NCBI RefSeq assembly: GCF_040750395.1
Contig: NZ_JBFLVD010000018.1
Coordinates: 186,001 to 250,000 of the forward strand
Reading direction: 5' to 3'
DNA length: 64,000 nt
DNA from: Scandinavium sp002470465
GTDB lineage: Bacteria; Pseudomonadota; Gammaproteobacteria; Enterobacterales; Enterobacteriaceae
Part shown: in pieces, positions 53,557 through 62,348 of the stretch
Layout: every line of letters begins with the position of its first letter
How positions within the stretch are numbered: the first letter of the stretch is position 1
Notes under the pieces: generated by a model
Databases searched by the model: none
Told to the model about the DNA's origin: nothing
The model's input: the letters and a program-made list of their open reading frames with translations, nothing else
Program-made: the position numbers and the translations under genes

Positions 53557-54905
53557 GGCGAATGCGCTTCTCGCCCCGAAGTTCGTTTGCCCGCACGCTG
53601 CTCTTAATCGTCACCTTGCTGTTCGTCAGCCTGGTGACGACGTATCTTGTGGTGCTGAACTTTGCGATTTTGCCGAGTCTTCAGCAGTTTAATAAGGTGC
53701 TGGCGTACGAAGTCCGTATGCTGATGACCGATAAACTGCAGCTTGAAGACGGCACTCAGCTGGTGGTGCCACCGGCGTTTCGGCGTGAGATTTACCGCGA
53801 GCTTGGCATTTCGCTTTATTCCGATGAAGCGGCAGAAGATGCCGGGCTGCGCTGGGCGCAGCATTACGAATTCTTAAGTCAGCAGATGGCACAGCAGCTG
53901 GGCGGCCCGACGGAAGTGCGCGTTGAGGTCAACAAAAGCTCGCCGGTCGTCTGGCTGAAAACCTGGCTGTCACCCAATATCTGGGTGCGCGTGCCGCTGA
54001 CTGAAATCCATCAGGGCGACTTCTCGCCGCTGTTCCGCTACACCCTGGCGATTATGCTGCTGGCTATCGGGGGGGCGTGGCTGTTTATTCGTATTCAGAA
54101 CCGACCCCTTGTCGACCTCGAACATGCCGCTTTACAGGTGGGCAAAGGGATTATTCCGCCGCCGCTGCGCGAATACGGCGCGTCGGAAGTGCGTTCAGTG
54201 ACCAGGGCCTTCAACCATATGGCGGCGGGCGTGAAGCAGCTTGCCGATGACCGCACGCTGCTGATGGCGGGGGTGAGCCACGATCTGCGTACGCCGCTGA
54301 CGCGTATTCGCCTCGCTACCGAGATGATGGGCGAGGAAGATGGTTATCTCGCCGAGTCCATCAACAAGGATATCGAAGAGTGCAACGCCATCATCGAGCA
54401 GTTTATCGACTACCTGCGCACCGGGCAGGAGATGCCGATGGAGCTGGCGGACCTCAATGCGGTGCTCGGCGAAGTGGTGGCGGCGGAAAGTGGCTACGAG
54501 CGTGAAATCGAAACGGATATGCAGCCAGGGGAAATTCCTGTGCGGATGCACCCGCTTTCGATTAAACGTGCGCTTGCCAACATGGTGGTCAACGCCGCCC
54601 GCTACGGCAACGGCTGGATCAAGGTCAGCAGTGGCAGCGAACACAACCGCGTGTGGTTCCAGGTGGAGGATGACGGCCCTGGCATCAAGCCGGAGCAGCG
54701 CAAGCACCTGTTCCAGCCGTTTGTCCGCGGCGACAGCGCGCGCAGCACCAGCGGCACCGGGCTGGGGCTGGCCATTGTGCAGCGCATTATCGACAACCAT
54801 AACGGCCTGCTGGAGATTGATACCAGCAAGCGCGGCGGATTGTTGATTCGTGCGTGGCTGCCTGTACCGGTGATGCGAGCGTCCGGTAGCACTAAAGAGA
54901 GTTAA
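53553..54905 (+). CDS. envZ: Osmosensor histidine kinase EnvZ
   Basis: 450-residue inner-membrane sensor kinase, the E. coli length. There are two membrane helices (about 16-34 and 160-179), a periplasmic loop between, a HAMP segment, the phospho-acceptor His in GVSHDLRTPLTR (about 243), and the N, G1 and G2 boxes (NMVVNAARYGN, VEDDGPGIKP, GTGLGLAIVQ). It overlaps ompR by four bases. In K-12 pckA follows; here a MocR gene does. Confidence 0.97.
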   Translation: MRRMRFSPRSSFARTLLLIVTLLFVSLVTTYLVVLNFAILPSLQQFNKVLAYEVRMLMTDKLQLEDGTQLVVPPAFRREIYRELGISLYSDEAAEDAGLRWAQHYEFLSQQMAQQLGGPTEVRVEVNKSSPVVWLKTWLSPNIWVRVPLTEIHQGDFSPLFRYTLAIMLLAIGGAWLFIRIQNRPLVDLEHAALQVGKGIIPPPLREYGASEVRSVTRAFNHMAAGVKQLADDRTLLMAGVSHDLRTPLTRIRLATEMMGEEDGYLAESINKDIEECNAIIEQFIDYLRTGQEMPMELADLNAVLGEVVAAESGYEREIETDMQPGEIPVRMHPLSIKRALANMVVNAARYGNGWIKVSSGSEHNRVWFQVEDDGPGIKPEQRKHLFQPFVRGDSARSTSGTGLGLAIVQRIIDNHNGLLEIDTSKRGGLLIRAWLPVPVMRASGSTKES

Positions 54906-54919
54906 CGCCCTGCCGAACT

Positions 54920-54949
54920 GTAGGTTGGGTAAGGCATCGCCGCCCGACA
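54920..54949. repeat. REP unit after envZ
   Basis: TGTAGGTTGGGTAAGGCATC followed by GCCGCCCGAC is a single REP-like unit between envZ and the mocR terminator. Confidence 0.65.
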
Positions 54950-54957
54950 CGTAAAGG

Positions 54958-54987
54958 AAAGCCCGACCATTTATTCCGTCGGGCTTT
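54958..54987. terminator. Bidirectional terminator between envZ and the mocR-type gene
   Basis: AAAGCCCGAC (54958-54967) pairs perfectly with GTCGGGCTTT (54978-54987). The right arm overlaps the last codons of the minus-strand regulator gene. Confidence 0.85.
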
Positions 54988-56452
54988 CGTCTTTTATACA
55001 TGCCATCAGCACTTTGAATGCGCCTTCCATCTCCTCTTCACGCATTGCTGCAAAGCCCATCAACAGCCCGCGCTGGGTGGCCGCGTTCAGGTAATAGCGC
55101 GACAGAGGCCTCACGAGCACGCCTTTTTCGTTTGCCTTTTTTGCCAGCGCCACGTCGTCACAGTCAACGGCGAGCTTCAGCACCAGATGTAGCCCGGCGT
55201 TATCATTAAATTCGCTGAGCGCTTCCTTGCCGAGATAATCCGTGATGAGCCCCGCCAGCCGCTGACGCCGCCGGGCGTAGAGCAACCGCATGCGGCGAAT
55301 GTGCGCGGTGTAATGCCCTTCGCGGATAAACAGCGCCAGCGCCTCCTGATCGAGCAACCTCCCGCTGCGATAGAGCTCGGCATGGGCGGTGCGCAATGCC
55401 TGCGCCAGCGGACGCGGGAGAACGACGTATCCCAGGCGCATGCCTGGCCACATCGTTTTGCTGAAGGTGCCGATGTAAATCACCGGCGCATCTTCCACCA
55501 GCCCCTGCAACGCCGGAATCGGCTGGCCGGAGAAGCGAAACTCACTGTCGTAATCGTCTTCCACAATCCAGCTGCCTGTCTGGCGGGCGAGGGCCAGCAG
55601 GCGCTGGCGACGCTCGAGGCTCATCACGCAGCCGAGCGGGTACTGGTGCGACGGCGTGACGAACATCAGGCGCGGCGGGTTGTCGCCGGGCTCGGGCGGA
55701 TTCATGCCGCTGAGATCGACATCGATCGCCCGCAAATTCACACCGTTCATCTGCAATACGTTGCGAATTCCCCAGTAGGCGGGTTCTTCAATCCAGGCGC
55801 TGTCGCCGGGGTTGCACAGCATCCGTGAGACCAGGTCGATGGCCTGATGGATCCCTTCGGTGATGAGGATTTGATCCGGGCTGCATCGCACCGAGCGGGC
55901 TACGCGAAGGTACTCCATCAGCGCCTGTTGCAGTGCCAGGCTTCCGCCGGAAGGGCTATAGGAGAGCTGCATCGCCTGAGGTTTACGGCTGACGCGGGTG
56001 TGGATTTTGCGCAGCAGCGCGTGGGGAAACTCGTTGACGTCCGGCACGCCCGGCAAAAATGCGCCCCACTGGCGAGGGCTGGCGCTGCTGTGCGCCAGAA
56101 GCGCCTGACCCCGTTCAGAGAAGCTGGCGCTGGCCGGGGCGCTGCGGTGCTCTTCATGCATGCCGGTGGCGAAAAGCAGGGCATCCGGCACGGTTTTCGC
56201 CACAAAGGTGCCGCTGCCGGAGCGTGAAACAATGTAGCCTTCCGCCAGCAGCTGCTCATACACCGTCAGCACCGTGTTGCGAGACATCCGCAGCTGGCTG
56301 GCGAGATCGCGCGATGGCGGCAGTCGACTTTGCGGCGGCAGGCTGCCGTCCAGGATTGACAGGCGCACGGCGTTATACAACTTCTTGTGCAATTTATCGT
56401 CGGGTTGTTCATCCAGACGCAGCTGCAGGAGATCGCACACTAAAGAGCGCAA
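54971..56452 (-). CDS. MocR/PdxR-type transcriptional regulator (GabR-like)
   Basis: 493-residue fusion regulator. The N-terminal GntR-type winged helix covers about residues 12-80 (SRDLASQLRMSRNTVLTVYEQ). The rest is a type I aminotransferase-like domain with the PLP-binding Lys in GTFSKTMWPGMRLG and the YDSEFRF and SYSPSGG motifs. Such proteins usually sense a PLP-adduct of an amine and control the adjacent transaminase. It is divergent from the gabT-like gene with 114 bases between the starts, so it most likely controls that gene. Exact effector unknown. Confidence 0.88.
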   Translation of the reverse strand: MRSLVCDLLQLRLDEQPDDKLHKKLYNAVRLSILDGSLPPQSRLPPSRDLASQLRMSRNTVLTVYEQLLAEGYIVSRSGSGTFVAKTVPDALLFATGMHEEHRSAPASASFSERGQALLAHSSASPRQWGAFLPGVPDVNEFPHALLRKIHTRVSRKPQAMQLSYSPSGGSLALQQALMEYLRVARSVRCSPDQILITEGIHQAIDLVSRMLCNPGDSAWIEEPAYWGIRNVLQMNGVNLRAIDVDLSGMNPPEPGDNPPRLMFVTPSHQYPLGCVMSLERRQRLLALARQTGSWIVEDDYDSEFRFSGQPIPALQGLVEDAPVIYIGTFSKTMWPGMRLGYVVLPRPLAQALRTAHAELYRSGRLLDQEALALFIREGHYTAHIRRMRLLYARRRQRLAGLITDYLGKEALSEFNDNAGLHLVLKLAVDCDDVALAKKANEKGVLVRPLSRYYLNAATQRGLLMGFAAMREEEMEGAFKVLMACIKDESPTE

Positions 56453-56566
56453 TTGGATCCCTCAATTATTCAAAACTGGTACTCGATTATAGGACCGCTC
56501 AGGCAGTAAAACTATTGCATGTTTCAAAGTTGTTAACACAAACGAATCTGTGATGGGGTAAGGTCG

Positions 56567-57832
56567 ATGAAAAACAATGAACTGAATCAGCGCCGTTTAC
56601 AGGCGACACCGCGTGGTATTGGCGTCATGTGTGGCTTCTATGCCGAGAAAGCGGAAAACGCCACGCTGTGGGATGTGGAAGGCAACGAAGTGATTGATTT
56701 CGCGGCCGGGATCGCGGTGCTGAACACCGGTCATCGCCATCCAAAAATCGTCGCCGCGATTGAAAAGCAGCTTCAGGCGTTTACCCACACGGCCTACCAG
56801 ATTGTCCCTTACGAAAGCTACGTTTCGCTGGCCGAGCGCATTAACGCTCGTGTGCCAGTGAACGGCCCGGCGAAAACAGCATTCTTCTCAACGGGTGCGG
56901 AAGCCGTTGAAAACGCGGTGAAGATTGCCCGCGCATACACCAAACGCCCGGGTCTCATCACCTTCGGCGGCGGCTTCCACGGTCGTACCTTTATGACGAT
57001 GGCGCTGACCGGCAAAGTGGCGCCGTACAAAATCGGCTTTGGTCCTTTCCCGGGTTCTGTGTATCACGGCCAGTATCCGAATGCGGCCCATGGCGTGACC
57101 ACGGAAGACGCGCTGAAAAGCCTGGATCGTATCTTTAAAGCGGACATCGCACCGGATCAGGTTGCGGCCATTATTCTCGAGCCCGTACAGGGTGAAGGCG
57201 GCTTCAACGTCGCACCTGCCGATTTCATGCAGGGCCTGCGTAAGCTGTGCGATACCCACGGCATTCTGCTGATTGCTGACGAAGTGCAGACCGGTTTTGC
57301 CCGTACCGGCAAGCTGTTTGCGATGGAGCATTACGATGTGAAGCCAGACCTGATGACCATGGCGAAAAGCCTGGCGGGCGGAATGCCGCTTTCTGCCGTC
57401 GCGGGCCGTGCGGAAGTGATGGATGCGCCAGCCCCGGGTGGCCTGGGTGGCACCTACGCGGGGAACCCGCTGGCGGTCGCTTCTGCGCACGCGGTGCTCG
57501 ACATCATTGACGAAGAAAAACTCTGTTCCCGCGCATCCGAACTGGGTCACCACCTGGTGGAAGTGCTGAACAACGCTAAAGCTGATTGCCCTTATATCGT
57601 TGACGTACGCGCTCAGGGCTCGATGGTGGCGGTGGAGTTTAACGATCCGCAGACCGGCGCGCCGTCGCCGGAGTTTACCAAACAGGTGCAGGAGAAAGCG
57701 CTGAAAGAAGGCCTGCTGCTGCTGAGCTGTGGCGTCTACGGCAACGTTATCCGCTTCCTTTACCCTCTGACCATCCCTGAAGCCCAGTTCCGTAAGGCGC
57801 TGGAGATTATTCGACACTCCCTCAGCCGCTAA
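56567..57832 (+). CDS. gabT: 4-aminobutyrate aminotransferase (GabT/PuuE type)
   Basis: 421-residue class III aminotransferase, transferring the amino group of 4-aminobutyrate to 2-oxoglutarate and forming succinate semialdehyde. It has IDFAAGIAVLNTGHRHP, TTGAEAVENAVKIAR-like TGAEAVENAVKIA, the DEVQTGFARTG motif and the PLP Lys in MAKSLAGGMPLS. End to end it looks closer to E. coli PuuE than to GabT. No succinate-semialdehyde dehydrogenase or GABA transporter gene lies beside it in the window, so the pathway partners are elsewhere. Divergent MocR-type regulator upstream. Confidence 0.88.
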   Translation: MKNNELNQRRLQATPRGIGVMCGFYAEKAENATLWDVEGNEVIDFAAGIAVLNTGHRHPKIVAAIEKQLQAFTHTAYQIVPYESYVSLAERINARVPVNGPAKTAFFSTGAEAVENAVKIARAYTKRPGLITFGGGFHGRTFMTMALTGKVAPYKIGFGPFPGSVYHGQYPNAAHGVTTEDALKSLDRIFKADIAPDQVAAIILEPVQGEGGFNVAPADFMQGLRKLCDTHGILLIADEVQTGFARTGKLFAMEHYDVKPDLMTMAKSLAGGMPLSAVAGRAEVMDAPAPGGLGGTYAGNPLAVASAHAVLDIIDEEKLCSRASELGHHLVEVLNNAKADCPYIVDVRAQGSMVAVEFNDPQTGAPSPEFTKQVQEKALKEGLLLLSCGVYGNVIRFLYPLTIPEAQFRKALEIIRHSLSR

Positions 57833-57838
57833 TGGCTC

Positions 57839-57864
57839 GGCGCTCTTCGGAGCGCCTTTTTTTT
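57839..57864 (+). terminator. Terminator after the gabT-type gene
   Basis: GGCGCTC (57839-57845), loop TTCG, GAGCGCC (57850-57856), then eight T residues. It lies seven bases after the stop codon. Confidence 0.93.
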
Positions 57865-58037
57865 GTCACGAATCTGTTACATAGCCCTCAAATTTCTGGT
57901 TCCAAAAGCAAAAAAATCGGGTATGTTTTTAGCAGAGTATGCTGCCATGGCGCGCACAGCAGACCGAAAACTGACATAAAGCGCTATATAACAACATCAC
58001 AACAAAAGCACTCACCATAACAATGGGGAATCTCAGG

Positions 58038-59135
58038 ATGAAAATGAAGGGTAAAGCATTACTGGCAGGATGTATTGCGCTGGCGTTCAGCTCAATGGCA
58101 CAGGCCGACATTAAAGTGGCCGTTGTCGGCGCAATGTCCGGTCCGGTAGCGCAGTATGGCGATCAGGAATTCACCGGGGCTGAACAGGCCGTCGCCGATA
58201 TTAATGCTAAGGGTGGCATCAAAGGCGAAAAAATCCAGATCGTAAAATATGACGATGCCTGCGACCCGAAACAGGCGGTAGCGGTAGCCAACAAAGTGGT
58301 TAACGACGGTATCAAATACGTGATCGGCCACCTGTGCTCCTCTTCCACCCAGCCTGCGTCTGACATCTACGAAGACGAAGGCATTCTGATGATCACCCCG
58401 GCGGCGACGGCGCCAGAGCTGACCGCCCGCGGCTACAACCTGATCCTGCGCACCACCGGTCTGGACTCCGACCAGGGCCCAACCGCCGCGAAATACATTC
58501 TGAATACTGTGAAGCCGAAGCGCATCGCGATTATTCATGACAAACAGCAGTACGGCGAAGGCCTGGCCCGCTCCGTTCAGGATGCGCTGAAGGGCAAAGC
58601 CAACGTGGTGTTCTTTGACGGTATCACCGCGGGTGAGAAAGATTTCTCCACGCTGGTGGCGCGCCTGAAAAAAGAGAACATCGATTTCGTTTACTACGGT
58701 GGTTATCACCCGGAAATGGGTCAGATCCTGCGCCAGTCTCGTGCAGCAGGCCTGAAAACCCAGTTCATGGGCCCGGAAGGCGTGGCGAACGTATCGTTGT
58801 CTAACATCGCGGGTGATTCTGCCGAAGGTCTGCTGGTGACCAAGCCGAAGAACTACGATCAGGTTCCGGCGAACAAACCTGTTGTGGATGCGATTAAGGC
58901 GAAGAAACAGGATCCAAGCGGTGCGTTCGTATGGACCACCTATGCGGCGCTGCAGTCACTGTCTGCCGGTCTGAACCAGAGCGACGATCCGGCGAAAATC
59001 GCCGAGTGGCTGAAGGCGAATAAAGTCGACACCGTCATGGGGCCGCTGACCTGGGATAAGAAAGGCGACCTGAAGGGTTTTGAGTTCGGCGTGTTTACCT
59101 GGCATGCCAACGGCACCGCGACCGACGCGAAATAA
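58038..59135 (+). CDS. livJ: Leucine/isoleucine/valine-binding protein LivJ
   Basis: 365-residue periplasmic binding protein of the high-affinity branched-chain amino acid ABC transporter. A Sec signal (MKMKGKALLAGCIALAF) ends near AQA. The mature body has VAVVGAMSGPVAQYGDQEF and YDDACDPKQAVAVANKV. It matches E. coli LivJ more closely than LivK, for example EFTGAEQAVADI. The start at 58038 has GGGGA eight bases upstream; 58023 is in frame but lies on that site. Followed by panM, then livK. Confidence 0.95.
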   Translation: MKMKGKALLAGCIALAFSSMAQADIKVAVVGAMSGPVAQYGDQEFTGAEQAVADINAKGGIKGEKIQIVKYDDACDPKQAVAVANKVVNDGIKYVIGHLCSSSTQPASDIYEDEGILMITPAATAPELTARGYNLILRTTGLDSDQGPTAAKYILNTVKPKRIAIIHDKQQYGEGLARSVQDALKGKANVVFFDGITAGEKDFSTLVARLKKENIDFVYYGGYHPEMGQILRQSRAAGLKTQFMGPEGVANVSLSNIAGDSAEGLLVTKPKNYDQVPANKPVVDAIKAKKQDPSGAFVWTTYAALQSLSAGLNQSDDPAKIAEWLKANKVDTVMGPLTWDKKGDLKGFEFGVFTWHANGTATDAK

Positions 59136-59140
59136 ACAGC

Positions 59141-59166
59141 AAACGGCAACCTCTGGTTGCCGTTTT
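59141..59166 (+). terminator. Terminator after livJ
   Basis: AAACGGCAACC (59141-59151) pairs with GGTTGCCGTTT (59155-59165) around TCT, with a T-rich end. Confidence 0.85.
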
Positions 59167-59175
59167 AGTGTTTGC

Positions 59176-59252
59176 ACCCTCTCCCTCTGGGAGAGGGTCG
59201 GGGTAAGGGCATCAGACAACTCAGAACCCCTCTCCCGCAGGGAGAGGGAACC
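59176..59252. repeat. Paired CCCTCTCCC/GGGAGAGGG elements downstream of livJ
   Basis: CCCTCTCCCTCTGGGAGAGGG at the left and CCCCTCTCCCGCAGGGAGAGGG at the right are two self-complementary hairpins about 30 bases apart. The same motif occurs at 32241-32280 in front of glpE. Confidence 0.75.
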
Positions 59253-59283
59253 GGGCGGAGCTGATTAGGTATTCCCCCTGGAC

Positions 59284-59317
59284 ATGTAGGCCGGATAAGC
59301 GTCAGCGCCATCCGGCA
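59284..59317. repeat. REP unit between livJ and panM
   Basis: ATGTAGGCCGGATAAGCGTC followed by GCCATCCGGCAT is a standard REP unit. Confidence 0.85.
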
Positions 59318-59321
59318 TTTT

Positions 59322-59705
59322 TTACCGCTTTTCCCATCCATTTCCCCGGGCCGTAAAGCCGATCGCCTGCATAAAAGCCGCCATCGCGTTGCGGTCTTCA
59401 ACGCCGACGTCCGCCATCCACCAGCTGCTGATGTCAGGGTTTGTCCGGAGCACTTCTTCTATCAGATACTGCCCAACGCCACGGCGGCGCGTAATATCCC
59501 GAATGCGCAGGGAATCCAGTGCGCCCTGATTTTCTTTCATCGTGACGCGTACCGCGCCCAGCAGCCTTTCGTTAAAGCGTGCGGCGTAGATCCGGTGTTC
59601 CTCATCCATCTGCAAAGACGCGGCGGTGTACTCCGGCCAGATCTTACCCAGATCGATAATGTCCTGTTCGCTGAGTGCCGTCAGTCTGATGATCGTCAGT
59701 TTCAT
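59322..59705 (-). CDS. panM: PanD maturation factor PanM (GNAT fold)
   Basis: 127-residue GNAT-type protein that binds acetyl-CoA and the PanD zymogen, triggering the self-cleavage that creates active aspartate decarboxylase for pantothenate synthesis. RRRGVGQYLIEEVL carries the acetyl-CoA loop. Placed between livJ and livK on the opposite strand, as in E. coli. Confidence 0.92.
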   Translation of the reverse strand: MKLTIIRLTALSEQDIIDLGKIWPEYTAASLQMDEEHRIYAARFNERLLGAVRVTMKENQGALDSLRIRDITRRRGVGQYLIEEVLRTNPDISSWWMADVGVEDRNAMAAFMQAIGFTARGNGWEKR

Positions 59706-60127
59706 GTGAAGCCATCCTTAAAAATATTTTGCCCTGAGTTTATCGAATTTCTCGATCAACCGATTTCTATTTTCATGCTGAATGACAGGGGATTCGTTTT
59801 CATCGCCAAACGGTAGCAGAGCAATGCATCAGGGATCGAAAAACAGGCAGGATTTTACCCTGAAAGGTAGTGATTTATTCGGCTCTTTGTACCCTTATTT
59901 TATGCTGAAAACCGCGCTTATTTTTGTTTATCTCCGACAAAATACAGAATATTATCTTTGCTTAATCGACTGAAAAATAGAGATTTTAGTCAGATTGATG
60001 GCAAAAAGCATCGCTAAACCATTAAAGAGACTGGCAAAAATAGCGAAGTGCGATAAAAGTACAGAATGCTTTTTAACCAGAAAAATACAAAATTTATACA
60101 AATTACATCACGAGTGGGGACTGAATA
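59706..60127. other. livK upstream region
   Basis: 422 bases without a recognised gene. It carries the panM promoter side and the long AT-rich leader of livKHMGF, where Lrp-type control would be expected. A 70-codon frame at 59995-60207 overlaps livK and is not supported. I see no clear hairpin terminator or riboswitch. Confidence 0.6.
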
Positions 60128-61237
60128 ATGAAACGGAATGCAAAAACATTGATTGCGGGAATGGTTGCGTTGGCAATGACGCAGTCTGCTTTCGCAAAAG
60201 ACATTAAGGTTGCGGTGATTGGCGCGATGTCCGGCCCGGTCGCACAGTGGGGCGACATGGAATTCAACGGCGCGCGCCAGGCGATCAAGGACATCAACGC
60301 CAAAGGTGGGATCAAAGGCGACAAGCTGGTTGCCGTGGAATATGACGACGCCTGCGATCCAAAACAGGCCGTGGCGGTTGCCAACAAAGTGGTTAATAAC
60401 GGCATTAAATACGTGATCGGCCACCTCTGCTCTTCCTCAACGCAGCCTGCTTCTGACATCTACGAAGATGAAGGCATTCTGATGATCACGCCGGGCGCAA
60501 CCAATCCAGAGCTGACCCAGCGCGGCTACCAGTACATCATGCGTACCGCGGGCCTCGACTCCTCCCAGGGGCCGACTGCTGCGAAATACATCCTGGATAA
60601 AGTGAAGCCACAGCGCATCGCTATCATCCACGACAAACAGCAGTACGGCGAAGGCCTGGCGCGCTCCGTTCAGGACAACCTGAAGAAAGCAGGCGCCAAC
60701 GTGGTGTTCTTCGACGGCATTACCGCCGGGGAGAAAGACTTCTCCGCGCTGGTGGCGCGTCTGCAAAAAGAAAATATCGACTTCGTTTACTACGGCGGCT
60801 ACTACCCGGAAATGGGGCAGATCCTGCGTCAGGCTCGTTCCGTTGGCCTGAAAACCCAGTTTATGGGTCCGGAAGGCGTGGGTAATGCGTCACTCTCCAA
60901 CATCGCGGGCGCAGCGGGTGAAGGCATGCTGGTGACAATGCCGAAACGCTATGACCAGGATCCGGCAAACAAAGGCATCGTCGATGCGCTGAAAGCCGAG
61001 AAGAAAGATCCGAGCGGCCCGTACGTGTGGATCACCTATGCCGCCGTGCAGTCTCTGGCGACCGCTATGGACCGCACCGGCAGCCAGGATCCACTGGCGC
61101 TGATCAAAGATTTGAAAGAACACGGAGCAAAAACCGTGATTGGGCCGCTGAACTGGGATGAGAAAGGCGATCTGAAGGGATTTGAGTTTGGTGTCTTCCA
61201 GTGGAACGCGGACGGTTCGTCCACCGTGGCTAAATAA
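60128..61237 (+). CDS. livK: Leucine-specific binding protein LivK
   Basis: 369-residue periplasmic leucine-binding protein, paralogous to LivJ. Its signal peptide (MKRNAKTLIAGMVALAM) ends near AFA; the mature part contains GAMSGPVAQWGDMEFNGARQ and ISPGATNPEL-like ITPGATNPELTQRG. Residue choices follow E. coli LivK. First gene of livKHMGF; it is separated from livH by an ERIC element. Confidence 0.95.
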   Translation: MKRNAKTLIAGMVALAMTQSAFAKDIKVAVIGAMSGPVAQWGDMEFNGARQAIKDINAKGGIKGDKLVAVEYDDACDPKQAVAVANKVVNNGIKYVIGHLCSSSTQPASDIYEDEGILMITPGATNPELTQRGYQYIMRTAGLDSSQGPTAAKYILDKVKPQRIAIIHDKQQYGEGLARSVQDNLKKAGANVVFFDGITAGEKDFSALVARLQKENIDFVYYGGYYPEMGQILRQARSVGLKTQFMGPEGVGNASLSNIAGAAGEGMLVTMPKRYDQDPANKGIVDALKAEKKDPSGPYVWITYAAVQSLATAMDRTGSQDPLALIKDLKEHGAKTVIGPLNWDEKGDLKGFEFGVFQWNADGSSTVAK

Positions 61238-61250
61238 GAAGAAGACGAGT

Positions 61251-61375
61251 TTAGCCTAAATAATTCGAGTCGCAGAAAGGCGGCAAGAGAGTGAGTCCTC
61301 AGGAGCTTACCACAGTAAGTGACTGGGGTGAGCTCACGCAGCCAACGCATCTGTGGCTTGAAGAATAACGGCTAA
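61251..61375. repeat. ERIC (intergenic repeat unit) between livK and livH
   Basis: About 125 bases matching the ERIC consensus. Conserved inner parts are GTGAGTCCTCAGGAGCTTAC (compare GTGAATCCCCAGGAGCTTAC) and GTAAGTGACTGGGGTGAGC. Terminal inverted repeats are TTAGCC at 61251 and GGCTAA at 61370-61375. It fills most of the 184-base gap inside the liv operon. Confidence 0.93.
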
Positions 61376-61421
61376 TCCCTCCGCCCGATTACCTGCCGGG
61401 TGGATATGAAAAGGTTACCTT

Positions 61422-62348
61422 ATGTCAGAGCAGTTTCTTTATTTTCTCCAGCAGATGTTCAACGGCGTCACGCTGGGCAGCACCTACGCGCTGATTGCCA
61501 TTGGCTACACCATGGTTTACGGCATTATCGGGATGATCAACTTCGCCCATGGCGAGGTGTATATGATTGGCAGCTACGTGTCGTTCATGATCATCGCCGC
61601 CTTAATGATGATGGGCATCGACACCAGCTGGCTGCTGGTCGGCGCCGGGTTCGTGGGCGCGATTGTCATCGCCAGCGCCTACGGCTGGAGCATCGAACGG
61701 GTAGCCTATCGCCCGGTGCGCAGCTCCAAGCGCCTGATTGCTCTGATCTCCGCCATCGGGATGTCCATCTTCCTGCAAAACTACGTCAGCCTGACGGAAG
61801 GTTCGCGCGACATCGCACTGCCGAGCCTCTTCAACGGCCAGTGGATTGTGGGCGCGAGCGATAACTTCTCGGCTTCTATTACCACCATGCAGCTGGTTAT
61901 CTGGATTGTCACCTTCGTGGCGATGCTGGCGCTGACGCTGTTTATCCGCTACTCCCGCATGGGCCGCGCGTGCCGCGCCTGTGCTGAAGATCTGAAAATG
62001 GCGAGCCTGCTCGGCATCAACACCGACCGCGTTATCGCCCTGACGTTTGTTATCGGTGCGGCAATGGCGGCGGTCGCGGGCGTGCTGCTCGGTCAGTTCT
62101 ATGGCGTGATTAATCCGTACATCGGCTTTATGGCCGGGATGAAAGCCTTCACCGCCGCGGTTCTTGGCGGTATCGGCAGCATTCCTGGTGCGATGATTGG
62201 CGGCCTGATTCTGGGCGTCGCCGAAGCGCTGTCCTCCGCTTACCTGAGTACCGAATACAAAGACGTGGTGTCGTTCGCGCTGCTGATCGTGGTGCTGCTG
62301 GTGATGCCGACCGGGATCCTGGGTCGTCCGGAGGTAGAGAAAGTATGA
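61422..62348 (+). CDS. livH: Branched-chain amino acid ABC permease LivH
   Basis: 308-residue inner-membrane permease with about eight helices. The conserved stretches ALIAIGYTMVYGIIGMINFA and GAMAAVAGVLLGQFYGV-like regions are typical, and the EAA-like loop is around RACAEDLKMASLLGIN. It pairs with LivM. Overlaps livM by four bases. Confidence 0.96.
   Translation: MSEQFLYFLQQMFNGVTLGSTYALIAIGYTMVYGIIGMINFAHGEVYMIGSYVSFMIIAALMMMGIDTSWLLVGAGFVGAIVIASAYGWSIERVAYRPVRSSKRLIALISAIGMSIFLQNYVSLTEGSRDIALPSLFNGQWIVGASDNFSASITTMQLVIWIVTFVAMLALTLFIRYSRMGRACRACAEDLKMASLLGINTDRVIALTFVIGAAMAAVAGVLLGQFYGVINPYIGFMAGMKAFTAAVLGGIGSIPGAMIGGLILGVAEALSSAYLSTEYKDVVSFALLIVVLLVMPTGILGRPEVEKV

Noticed and set aside
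59176..59252. CRISPR-like repeats near livJ
   Set aside because: There are only two hairpin units with no regular spacers and no cas genes; they are intergenic palindromes.
59995..60207. 70-codon frame in the livK leader
   Set aside because: It runs out of frame into livK, and its tail only reflects the livK coding sequence. No ribosome site was seen.
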